From Gemmatimonadota bacterium (lineage in GTDB: Bacteria; Gemmatimonadota; Gemmatimonadetes; Longimicrobiales; Gaopeijiaceae), in NCBI GenBank assembly GCA_028873815.1, contig JAPPNN010000075.1, positions 1 through 36,695 of the forward strand: a stretch of DNA of 36,695 bases, in the 5' to 3' direction. Positions 1 to 7,011 of this stretch are shown one piece after another (the stretch's first letter is position 1; the number at the start of each line of letters is the position of its first letter). The notes beneath the pieces are model-generated. The model worked only from the letters and a program-made list of their open reading frames with translations, did no database searches and was not told where the DNA came from. A program made the position numbers and the translations under genes.

Positions 1-109
1 CATAAGATCAACGACCACAACAAGATATAAATCCATCAACACCCGCCGGTCAGCCGGTATCTTCAGGCGGTCGGGGATCGAACACCGGCATGGGACGGGG
101 GGAGGCCGC

Positions 110-331
110 ATGAGAGAGTGGCTGGAGTCGTGGAAGGCCGTTGCTACGATCATCGCGATGGTTGCGGGTGGCACCGTGTGGGTGGCCACCGGCATCAGCC
201 GGGTCCGGACCGAACTGCAGTCCGAGATTCATTCCCTGGAAGTCCGCATGGAAGGCCGTCTCAGCGCGGTCGAAGCCAAGCTTGACCTGCTTATCGCAGC
301 CCTCGAGTTCAAGGCCGGAGATGACCAATGA
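110..331 (+). CDS. Small membrane-anchored coiled-coil protein
   Basis: This 73-residue protein starts with a short cytoplasmic segment. One hydrophobic helix follows at about residues 9-28 (VATIIAMVAGGTVWVA), then a charged heptad-like stretch to about residue 65 that reads as a coiled coil. A strong purine-rich ribosome-binding site (ggggggagg) lies a few bases before the ATG, which supports a real gene. The layout resembles small anchored proteins found in phages and accessory regions, but I do not recognise the family and assign no function. About 275 bases follow before the next gene; they hold a 6-base inverted repeat (400-405 with 413-418) and nothing else I can name. Confidence 0.5.
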   Translation: MREWLESWKAVATIIAMVAGGTVWVATGISRVRTELQSEIHSLEVRMEGRLSAVEAKLDLLIAALEFKAGDDQ

Positions 332-606
332 GGGATCGCGGCGGCAGGCTACCCGTACGGCGGTTCTGTGTTGAGCCAAGCGATGTCGTTCCGCAGGGCA
401 TTCTGAATCCTCCAGAATAGTCCGCCTCAGCGCTTCCGAGTTGGCTTCCCGTTACTCGGAAATGTACTCTGAACACGGTTGCCCGGTAGAGCTTCCGAGT
501 CGAAAGTACTGCCACCCGATCAAGAATCAAATCGGCCGGGTGGGCGTCGATCAGTCAGCCGGGCGTCAATCAATCGGAAAACGGAACGCAGAGGGGGAAT
601 CGCGCA

Positions 607-1590
607 ATGAACAGCACCGCACTTGAGAAGCGCATCTTCATGCAGGCTGCCCGGTCGGCGGCCGGCCAGACGGTCCGCGCTGGCGTCACCGCCGCAATCG
701 CCACCGCCGTCCTGCTCATCCCCCACCCCATCATTCCCGGTGCGGCCCACGCCCAGACCACGGCCGAGGTCCAGCCCGGGCAACAGGTCGTCCTGGTCAC
801 CGGCGCCACCTCCGGGCTCGGCAGGGAACTCGCGCTGCGGCTGGGCGCGCGGGGCGATCATGTGATCGTGCACGGGAGGAGCGTCGAGCGCGGTGCCGAA
901 GTGGTGGACGCCATCAACGCGGCGGGGCCCGGGAGCGCGCGCTTCCAGCGCGCCGACTTCGCGTCGCTGGCCGAGGTGCGCACGTTCGCGGAAACCCTGC
1001 TGGCGGACTACGAGCGGCTGGACATCCTGATCAACAATGCGGGGTTCGGTTCGGCGCCCGACGAGCGGTGGGTCACCGAGGACGGGCACGAGTATCGCTT
1101 TCAGGTGAATTACCTGTCGACCTTCCTGCTCACGCACATGCTGATGCCGCGGCTGCGGGCGAGTGTGCCGGCGCGCATCGTGAACGTGTCGTCGGGTGCG
1201 CAGACGCCGATCGACTTCGACGACGTGATGATCGAGAACAACTTCAGCGGGCGCCGTGCGTACGCGCAGAGCAAGCTGGCGCAGATCATGTTCACCCACG
1301 ACCTGGCCGAGGACCTGGAGGGAACCGGCATCGTGGTCGGCTCGCTGCATCCGGCGACGTACATGCCGACCGAAATGGTGCGGCGCGCGGGTGCGACCCC
1401 GCGCTCCACGATCGCCGAGGGCGCCGACGCGGTCATGCAGGTGGTCGACTCGAACGACTTCGAGAGCGGGCAGTACTTCAGCGGTCTGAACCCGCGGCGC
1501 GCCAATGCCCAGGCGTACGACCCCGAGGCGCGCGCCAGGCTGCGGCAGCTGAGCGAGGAGCTGACGGGGATCCGTTCGCGCCCGGAGTAG
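607..1590 (+). CDS. Exported short-chain dehydrogenase/reductase
   Basis: This 327-residue protein is a classical SDR oxidoreductase. The Rossmann cofactor motif TGATSGLG is at residues 65-72, NNAG is near 143-146, the catalytic serine lies in NVSSG near 195, and the catalytic pair is in YAQSK (Y219, K223). SDRs of this type oxidise or reduce alcohol or carbonyl groups with NAD(P). Unusually, about 50 extra residues precede the Rossmann fold and include a hydrophobic helix ending AHA-QT, which reads as a Sec signal peptide. No alternative ATG lies between this signal and the Rossmann fold. The ribosome-binding site gaggggg precedes the ATG. It is the first gene of an operon with TRAP transporter genes; the next gene starts directly after its stop. 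The substrate is unknown. Confidence 0.88.
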   Translation: MNSTALEKRIFMQAARSAAGQTVRAGVTAAIATAVLLIPHPIIPGAAHAQTTAEVQPGQQVVLVTGATSGLGRELALRLGARGDHVIVHGRSVERGAEVVDAINAAGPGSARFQRADFASLAEVRTFAETLLADYERLDILINNAGFGSAPDERWVTEDGHEYRFQVNYLSTFLLTHMLMPRLRASVPARIVNVSSGAQTPIDFDDVMIENNFSGRRAYAQSKLAQIMFTHDLAEDLEGTGIVVGSLHPATYMPTEMVRRAGATPRSTIAEGADAVMQVVDSNDFESGQYFSGLNPRRANAQAYDPEARARLRQLSEELTGIRSRPE

Positions 1591-2145
1591 ATGCGCCCCA
1601 ACCGGATGACCTTTTTCGAGAGGTACCGGGACCGCTTTGCGCGGGCCGAGTCGTTCTGCCGACGCCCGGCGGAGGCGTTCGCGGTTGTGGGCGGGGTCGC
1701 GCTCGTGGTGCTGCTCGCGGTCACTGTGGCCGAGGTCTTCTGGCGCTACATCCTGAACGATTCGCTGCTCTGGACCGAGGACATCTCGACGATGTCGCTC
1801 GCGGTGGTGGTGGCTGCGGCGGTCGCGTACGGCGCGCGTGAAGGGTCTCACGTCTGCGTCAACCTGATCGCGCGCTTCACGGGCCGGCGCGTAACCAGAA
1901 TCACCGACGGGGTGGCGAGGCTCCTCGGCGTGGCGGTGACCGGGGTCGCCGTGTACGCCCTGTTCGTCCACGGTAGTTGCGGTCGGCCCTGCGGTGCCGT
2001 GACGGGCAGCGTCTCGATCCCGCACACGCCGTTCTACTATGCGCTCGGCGTGTCGCTGGCGGCATACGGACTGCTGCTCCTTTCCCACCTGCTGCTGGGG
2101 CTCGCCGCGTGGAACGGTGAAGACCCCAACGAGCCGGTCGAATGA
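1591..2145 (+). CDS. dctQ: TRAP transporter small permease (DctQ family)
   Basis: This 184-residue protein has four predicted membrane helices, at about residues 30-50, 65-85, 107-127 and 148-170. The segment between helices 1 and 2 (EVFWRYILNDSLLWTEDIS) is the hallmark of DctQ-type small membrane subunits of TRAP transporters. DctQ pairs with the large permease DctM in the inner membrane and takes ligand from the periplasmic protein DctP. The ATG follows the dehydrogenase stop with no gap, and the end overlaps dctM by four bases (ATGA), so translation is probably coupled. A short cysteine-containing loop (SCGRPCG) between helices 3 and 4 is unusual and may form a periplasmic disulfide. Confidence 0.9.
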   Translation: MRPNRMTFFERYRDRFARAESFCRRPAEAFAVVGGVALVVLLAVTVAEVFWRYILNDSLLWTEDISTMSLAVVVAAAVAYGAREGSHVCVNLIARFTGRRVTRITDGVARLLGVAVTGVAVYALFVHGSCGRPCGAVTGSVSIPHTPFYYALGVSLAAYGLLLLSHLLLGLAAWNGEDPNEPVE

Positions 2146-3449
2146 TGGACGGCACAGGCGTCGCCCTGGTGGGCTTTCTCGCCCTCCTCGCGCTACTACT
2201 GATCCGCATGCCCGCGGGGCTTGCGATGCTGGTGGTGGGCGTGGCCGGAACCGCCCTGGTTCGTCCCGGTGCGGTTGTGCCCGTGCTGGCAGGGGAGGTG
2301 TTCGCGGTGGCCTCCCGGTACTCGCTCACGATCCTGCCGCTGTTCATGCTGATGGGCAACCTGGCCGTGGTGTCCGACATGAGCCGGGACCTGTACCGCG
2401 CGGCCTACAGCTGGCTCGGCCGTGTCCGCGGCAGCCTCGCGTCCGCGTCGATCGTCGCATGTGCCGGGTTCTCGGCTCTTTCGGGTTCGTCGCTGGCCGC
2501 CGCGCTGACGATGGGACGCGTTTCCCTTCCCGAGATGCGGCGATTCGGGTACGACGATTCCCTGGCGACGGGAGCCATCGCCGCGGGCGGAACGCTCGGC
2601 TTCCTGATCCCGCCGTCGGCGGGTCTGGTCATCTACGGGATCATCACCGAGGAGAGCATCGGACGCCTGTTCATGGCCGGGGTGATTCCCGGGATTCTGC
2701 TCACGCTGCTCTTCGTCCTGGCCGTCTGGATCATCGTAAGACGCGACCCGAACAAGGCGCCGCACGCGAGTGAGCCTGTCGGGTGGCGGGACAAACTCGG
2801 CGCCACCGCGAGGGCGTCCTGGATCATGGGCATCGTGGTCGTGACCATCGGCGGTATCTACGCGGGTGTCTTCTCGGCCATCGAGGCGGCGGGCGTGGGG
2901 GCGCTGCTGACGCTGGTCGCGGCGTGCGTGCGGCGGGCGTTGAACCGCAAGACCGTGCCCGAGGTGGTCAACGCCACGCTGAAGGCGAGCGGCACCGCCT
3001 TCCTGGTGCTGTTCGGCGCCTTCGTGTTCAAGGTCTTCCTCGGACTGACCGGAGTCGCGTTCGCCGCTTCCGAGTGGGTGGGCGAACAGGGGTATTCGGG
3101 TGCCCAGGTGGTCATGCTCGTCCTGGTCATGTTCATCGTGCTCGGCACCTTTCTCGACGGATTCGCGATGCTGGTGCTGGCCGTTCCCCTGGTTCAGCCG
3201 ATTCTCGAGTCCCTGGGCGTCGATATGATCTGGTTTGGCGTGATGATCGTCATTACGCTCGAGATGGGCCTGATCTCGCCTCCTGTCGGGCTGAACATCT
3301 TCGTCGTGAAGGGGGTGGCTCCGGATGTGCCCGTGTACAGGATGTTCCGCGGCATCATACCCTTCTGGATCGCGATGCTCGCGGCGCTGATACTGCTTGC
3401 GCTGTTTCCGCGCCTCGCCACCCTGCTGCCGAACGCCATGTACGGATGA
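2142..3449 (+). CDS. dctM: TRAP transporter large permease (DctM family)
   Basis: This 435-residue, highly hydrophobic protein has about 11-12 membrane helices and the full length expected of DctM. Family features include the early segment LFMLMGNLAVVSD, the motif GFSALSGSSLAAALTMG, the GTLGFLIPPSAGLVIYG block and the C-terminal EMGLISPPVGLN block. DctM is the sodium-driven channel subunit that moves the substrate, usually an organic acid, across the inner membrane with DctQ and DctP. It overlaps dctQ upstream and the NCS2 permease gene downstream by ATGA junctions. The unusual feature is its neighbour: a complete second transporter of another family sits between dctM and the binding-protein gene. 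Confidence 0.95.
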   Translation: MMDGTGVALVGFLALLALLLIRMPAGLAMLVVGVAGTALVRPGAVVPVLAGEVFAVASRYSLTILPLFMLMGNLAVVSDMSRDLYRAAYSWLGRVRGSLASASIVACAGFSALSGSSLAAALTMGRVSLPEMRRFGYDDSLATGAIAAGGTLGFLIPPSAGLVIYGIITEESIGRLFMAGVIPGILLTLLFVLAVWIIVRRDPNKAPHASEPVGWRDKLGATARASWIMGIVVVTIGGIYAGVFSAIEAAGVGALLTLVAACVRRALNRKTVPEVVNATLKASGTAFLVLFGAFVFKVFLGLTGVAFAASEWVGEQGYSGAQVVMLVLVMFIVLGTFLDGFAMLVLAVPLVQPILESLGVDMIWFGVMIVITLEMGLISPPVGLNIFVVKGVAPDVPVYRMFRGIIPFWIAMLAALILLALFPRLATLLPNAMYG

Positions 3450-5197
3450 AGGAATTACTGCGCTACGAGGTCGAGGATCGACCGCCCCGGGCTCTCACCT
3501 TCGGTCTCGGTTTGCAGCTCATGGCCCTGGGTGTCAACGGGGCCGTGCTCATGCCGACGATCGTGTTTCGTGCGGCCGGTGCCGACGAAATCGTGTTCTG
3601 GGCGGTTTTCGCCTCCGTCCTGGCGTGCGGCGTCGCCACGATTCTGCAGGCCGTGCGGGTGGGACGGATCGGTTCGGGCTACGCCGTGACGCACGTCAGT
3701 TCGGCAATCTTCATCTCGGTCTGCGTGGAGGCCCTGATCCAGGGAGGACCGGGGCTGCTCGCCGTCCTGGTCATCATCTCGGCGCTGGCTCAGGCGGCCT
3801 TGTCCGTGCGACTGTCCCTGCTGCACCGGCTTCTCACGCCGATCGTCACGGGGACGGTGGTGATGCTGCTTCCCGTGACGGTGATGCCGCACCTGTTCGG
3901 CATGCTGCATGACCTGCCGCCTGGAGCTCCCCCGTTTGCCGGGCCGGTGTGCGCCGGCGTGACGATCTCGGTCATCGTGGGGGTCGCCCTCAAGGCCAGG
4001 GGACCGTTGCGTCTGTGGGCACCGGCGGCCGGCCTCGTGGCAGGCTCGATTGTCGGTGGGTACTTCGGGATCTACGAGACCGCCCGCGTGGCCGATGCCG
4101 CCTGGATCGGCATCCCGGCCGGCCGCCCGCCCGGACTGGATCTCGACTTCGGACCCGCGTTCTGGGCGCTGCTGCCGGCCTTCCTGTTCGTGGCGCTGGT
4201 AGGGTCGACCAAGTCGGTCGCCGTTGCGATCGCCGCCCAGCGCGCGGCGTGGCGGCGGTCCCGGGCAGTCGATTTTCGGGCGGTGCAGCGCTCGGTGGCC
4301 GCGGAGGGCGCCGGAAACCTGCTGGCGGGTGTGGCGGGGACGATGCCCAACACGCCGAACGCCAATTGCGTGGCCGCAGTCGAGGTCACCGGCGTCGCGT
4401 CCCGGACCGTCGGGGCCGCAGCCGGGTTGGCCTTCGTCCTCCTGGCCCTCGTTCCGAAGGCGCTCGCCGCTGTTCTCGCCATTCCGGACGCCGTCGTGGC
4501 TGCGTCCATTGCCGTGATCATGGCAATGCTCTTCACGGTCGGGATGCGTGAAGTGGTGAGGAGCATGGGTACGAACCCACGCAACGGCCTGATCGCTGGC
4601 GTCTCGTTCTGGGCCGGTGTCGCCTTGGAGCTCGACATGATCTTCCCCGCGTTTTTCGCGGAGTTCGCAGGGGGTGTGTTCAGCAACGGTGTGACCACGG
4701 GTGGGCTGTTGGCGCTGCTGCTCACGGCGCTGACGGTACGGAGGAAGGGCCAGCTCAGGGGCAAGCTCGAAGTGGCGGAACTGCCCCGTATCAGGGAATT
4801 CGTCAAGACGTTCGCCGTCCGCAACGGCCTGGAAGGGGCCTTGGGGCGGCTGGATGCGGCGAGCGAAGAGACGCTGCTCACGCTTCTGCAGTCGCGCGGG
4901 GAGGTGGAGGAGACGGAGGGTGCACCCGCGAAGGGAAGCCCCGAACTGCTGCTCACCGCGCACGAGGAGGACGGCGAGGCCGTACTGGAATTCCGGGTAG
5001 GTGCGGCGGGGAGCGACGAACTCAATCTCCAGGACCGTCTGGAGTGGCTCACGGAGCAGACCAGGGCGGCCCGGGTGGAACACGAGATCTCGCTTCGGCT
5101 GCTCAGACACCTCGCGTCCTCGGTCCGGCACCAGCAGTTTCATGACATGGACGTCCTGACTCTCCGCGTTTCCGCGGCCGACCCCGGGGGATCCTGA
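3446..5197 (+). CDS. NCS2/SLC23 nucleobase permease with C-terminal RsbW-like domain
   Basis: The start is the ATG overlapping the dctM stop (ATGA at 3446); the longer open frame upstream is a dctM shadow. The 583-residue protein has an NCS2 (uracil/xanthine/ascorbate) permease core to about residue 430. It includes a TGTVVMLLPV block and the signature region NTPNANCVAAVEVTGVASR near 302-320. NCS2 proteins take up nucleobases with protons or sodium. The usual Gln-His motif of helix 1 reads Gln-Leu here, so specificity may differ. About 150 soluble residues follow the last helix. Their pattern (PRIREFV, then EETLLTLLQ near 474-482, a strand LTAHEEDGEAVLEFRV, then ISLRLLRHLASSVRH) recalls anti-sigma RsbW-type HATPase folds, with the ATP-binding asparagine apparently absent. 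That reading is inference. It is cotranscribed with the TRAP genes. Confidence 0.88.
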   Translation: MKELLRYEVEDRPPRALTFGLGLQLMALGVNGAVLMPTIVFRAAGADEIVFWAVFASVLACGVATILQAVRVGRIGSGYAVTHVSSAIFISVCVEALIQGGPGLLAVLVIISALAQAALSVRLSLLHRLLTPIVTGTVVMLLPVTVMPHLFGMLHDLPPGAPPFAGPVCAGVTISVIVGVALKARGPLRLWAPAAGLVAGSIVGGYFGIYETARVADAAWIGIPAGRPPGLDLDFGPAFWALLPAFLFVALVGSTKSVAVAIAAQRAAWRRSRAVDFRAVQRSVAAEGAGNLLAGVAGTMPNTPNANCVAAVEVTGVASRTVGAAAGLAFVLLALVPKALAAVLAIPDAVVAASIAVIMAMLFTVGMREVVRSMGTNPRNGLIAGVSFWAGVALELDMIFPAFFAEFAGGVFSNGVTTGGLLALLLTALTVRRKGQLRGKLEVAELPRIREFVKTFAVRNGLEGALGRLDAASEETLLTLLQSRGEVEETEGAPAKGSPELLLTAHEEDGEAVLEFRVGAAGSDELNLQDRLEWLTEQTRAARVEHEISLRLLRHLASSVRHQQFHDMDVLTLRVSAADPGGS

Positions 5198-5198
5198 A

Positions 5199-6245
5199 GT
5201 GGCGAAGCGTCTTGCAGGCCCGAAGCCGCGCCGCTCTCGCTGCTCGCGCGGATCCATCCACGGACTCCTCGCCCTCGCCGCCGGATTGCCGTTGGCGGCA
5301 GGGTGCGGGCCAGCGTCCGAGACCCGGGAGTTGTCACTTGCGCATTTCCTGCCCGCCGATCATGTCCTGACCGAGGGCATGTTCACGCCGCTGTCGCAGA
5401 AGCTCGAGGAACTCTCGGGCGGCAGGCTGACCATACGGCAGTTCCCCGCGGGCGCCCTCAACTCGTCGGCGCCGGCGCAGTACTCGATCCTGCTCGGCGG
5501 CGTGGCCGATATCGCCCTTGCCGTGCCCGCCTACACCGCCGACGTCTTTCCCAGGACCGACCTGATCGCCTACCCCGGAGTCTGCAAGACCGCGATGGAG
5601 TGCACCGAGGCCCTGCGGCGTGCCTGGTCGGTGCTGGAGCCGGAGTACGAGGCGAAGGTGCTGGGTCTGTGGGCCAATGACGCTCCCGTGCTTCTTACCC
5701 GCGACAAGCCGGTGCGGACGCTCGAAGACATGCGCGGGCTCAAGATCCGGGTCTCGACGCGGAGCGCCATACCGTTCATCGAGGCACTCGGTGCAAGTGC
5801 CGTCATGCAGCCGGGCACCGTGGTCCACCAGAGTCTTTCCACGGGGGTCATCGACGGTGTGGCCATGTCCCCGTCGGGGATCGTCGCGTTCCAGCTTCAC
5901 GAGCCGACCGCCTACCTGACAACCTGGCTCCCCGTGTCCGGGCTGCCGTTCGTCCTGCTGATGAACCAGGGGGTATACGACGCTCTTGCTCCCGAGGAGC
6001 GGGGCTGGATCGACGAAGCCGCGGACGCCGCCCTGTCCCTGGCCGGGGCCACTTCGTACGCGCGAGCCGGTGCCGAGGGGTTGCAGATGGCGAGGGAGGC
6101 CGGCGTGGAGTTCATCGACCTGCCGGAAAGCGAAAGACGCCGCTTTGAGGAAGCGATCGCCCCGGTGCGCGAGGCCGGAATGGAGCGCCGGGTGGGCGAC
6201 ATGACTGTTGCCGAGGTCATCCGCCTGTTCGGCACGGAGCGTTGA
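5199..6245 (+). CDS. dctP: TRAP transporter substrate-binding lipoprotein (DctP family)
   Basis: The start is a GTG at 5199, two bases after the upstream stop, with ggggga about 8 bases before it. The 348-residue protein has a lipoprotein signal with lipobox LAAGC (Cys36), then a DctP fold. Recognisable blocks are LSLAHFLPADHVLTEGM, ELSGGRLTIRQFPAGAL and DMRGLKIRVSTRS. The arginine of the KIRV segment (R184) is the conserved residue that binds a substrate carboxylate in characterised DctP proteins, so an organic acid ligand is likely. It should sit in the periplasm, anchored to a membrane by lipid, and feed DctQM. It is the last gene of the 607-6245 operon; the next gene is convergent. Confidence 0.9.
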   Translation: MAKRLAGPKPRRSRCSRGSIHGLLALAAGLPLAAGCGPASETRELSLAHFLPADHVLTEGMFTPLSQKLEELSGGRLTIRQFPAGALNSSAPAQYSILLGGVADIALAVPAYTADVFPRTDLIAYPGVCKTAMECTEALRRAWSVLEPEYEAKVLGLWANDAPVLLTRDKPVRTLEDMRGLKIRVSTRSAIPFIEALGASAVMQPGTVVHQSLSTGVIDGVAMSPSGIVAFQLHEPTAYLTTWLPVSGLPFVLLMNQGVYDALAPEERGWIDEAADAALSLAGATSYARAGAEGLQMAREAGVEFIDLPESERRRFEEAIAPVREAGMERRVGDMTVAEVIRLFGTER

Positions 6246-6274
6246 GCGGGGCGGTCAGGCGCGACGCCACGCGG

Positions 6275-6700
6275 TCAGAGTTCGGCGACGTGGACCACCC
6301 GGTCGGCCAGGTAGGGATGCTTGCGGACCTTGTCATGGAAGCGGGTGTCCGCGGTCACCACCGGGTGGTTCTCGTGAATCGCCAGCGCAAGATAGACGCA
6401 ATCGTACACGGGGTGCCCCAGATCTCGCGCAAGGCGAGCGCTGGACGCCGCGAGCCGGCGCATTGAAAGGGGCGTGCCCACCGGGGCGCTCCGCAGCAGA
6501 TCGACTGCCTCCGCGAAGTCCTCGGCGTCCAGCTCCCCGTGCCGGTGCTTGGCGGCCAGCGCGCTTGTGGCTTCGGCAAAGAGCAGGTCGGGCGCCAGGA
6601 GCGTAACGTCCGCGTCGAGAAGTCTTGCCGACTCCTCGGACAGCGGTTCGGCGATCAGCCATTTCACGGCCACGCTGGCATCGACCACGTACCCCCTCAC
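6275..6700 (-). CDS. PIN-domain ribonuclease toxin (VapC/FitB type)
   Basis: This 141-residue protein is a PIN-domain toxin. The expected acidic metal-binding residues are present: D7 in VVDASVAVKW, E43 in LLFAEATSAL, D100 in GHPVYDCVYLALA and D118 in VVTADTRF. Such toxins cleave specific RNAs, often tRNA, and are neutralised by a cognate DNA-binding antitoxin. The gene overlaps the upstream antitoxin gene by four bases, the standard coupled arrangement. Length and motifs are intact, so it should be active. Its stop lies 29 bases from the convergent dctP stop. Confidence 0.9.
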   Translation of the reverse strand: MRGYVVDASVAVKWLIAEPLSEESARLLDADVTLLAPDLLFAEATSALAAKHRHGELDAEDFAEAVDLLRSAPVGTPLSMRRLAASSARLARDLGHPVYDCVYLALAIHENHPVVTADTRFHDKVRKHPYLADRVVHVAEL

Positions 6701-6933
6701 GAGTACAGGCCCCGCTCGCGGTCGGCCCGAATGGTCGCGGTACTGTCGATGGACGAAGCCAGCCGCTCCCGCATGGCCCGTGCCCGCTCGGCGAAGTCAC
6801 CTTCTGCCGGTAGCAGGGCCTTCCGCAGGATCTCCCGGTGTTCCGCTTCCGCCGACCGCCCGTTGGCCGCGGCACGCTGCTTGAGGCGGTCGATGACCTG
6901 ACGCGATAACTTGCGGACGTTGAGTTGACCCAT
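6697..6933 (-). CDS. FitA/VapB-type ribbon-helix-helix antitoxin
   Basis: This 78-residue protein starts with a ribbon-helix-helix DNA-binding domain of the FitA type (QLNVRKLSRQVIDRLKQRAA, then a helix carrying GRSAEAEHREILRKAL). A flexible tail from about residue 42 probably wraps the PIN toxin; arginines at its end (IRADRERG) could block the toxin active site, as known for FitAB. It is the first gene of the pair and overlaps the toxin gene by ATGA. No ribosome-binding site precedes the ATG; a weak -10-like GGTAAT lies six bases upstream, so the transcript might be leaderless. Repeats just upstream are the likely operator. Confidence 0.87.
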   Translation of the reverse strand: MGQLNVRKLSRQVIDRLKQRAAANGRSAEAEHREILRKALLPAEGDFAERARAMRERLASSIDSTATIRADRERGLYS

Positions 6934-6951
6934 GGTTGCATTACCCCTGGT

Positions 6952-6980
6952 TTGATGTCAATGCCATCATAATCTATGAT
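6952..6980 (+). promoter_or_regulatory. Sigma70-type promoter of the exported creatininase-like gene
   Basis: A -35 box TTGATG (6952-6957), a 17-base spacer and a -10 box TATGAT (6975-6980) point towards the gene at 7012. A start near 6987 would give a leader of about 25 bases with an aaggag ribosome-binding site at 6998-7003. The promoter lies inside the repeats assigned as the FitA operator. Confidence 0.6.
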
Positions 6981-6998
6981 ATCATGTCAATGCCATCA
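6955..6998. promoter_or_regulatory. Probable FitA operator: direct repeats around a palindrome
   Basis: A 15-base direct repeat (atgtcaatgccatca) occurs at 6955-6969 and again at 6984-6998, 29 bases apart. Between the copies is the perfect 10-base palindrome ATGATATCAT (6976-6985). It sits in the 78-base gap between the divergent antitoxin gene and the creatininase-like gene. Ribbon-helix-helix antitoxins bind such repeated sites cooperatively to repress their own operon. Assignment to FitA rests on position and is inference. Confidence 0.6.
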
Positions 6999-7011
6999 AG
7001 GAGCAGAAGGA

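Noticed and set aside
3455..5257. A 600-residue open frame on the minus strand opposite the NCS2 gene, and similar long antisense frames at 520-2088 and 8674-10596
   Set aside because: They are rich in Arg, Gly, Pro and His, have no motifs, and lie opposite genes with clear families. High GC content makes such frames common. The end of the 8674-10596 frame is real only as the Phd-like antitoxin.
6966..6998. CRISPR-like direct repeats
   Set aside because: Only two copies 29 bases apart, placed at a toxin-antitoxin promoter with a central palindrome; an operator is the better reading, and no CRISPR array or cas gene is present.
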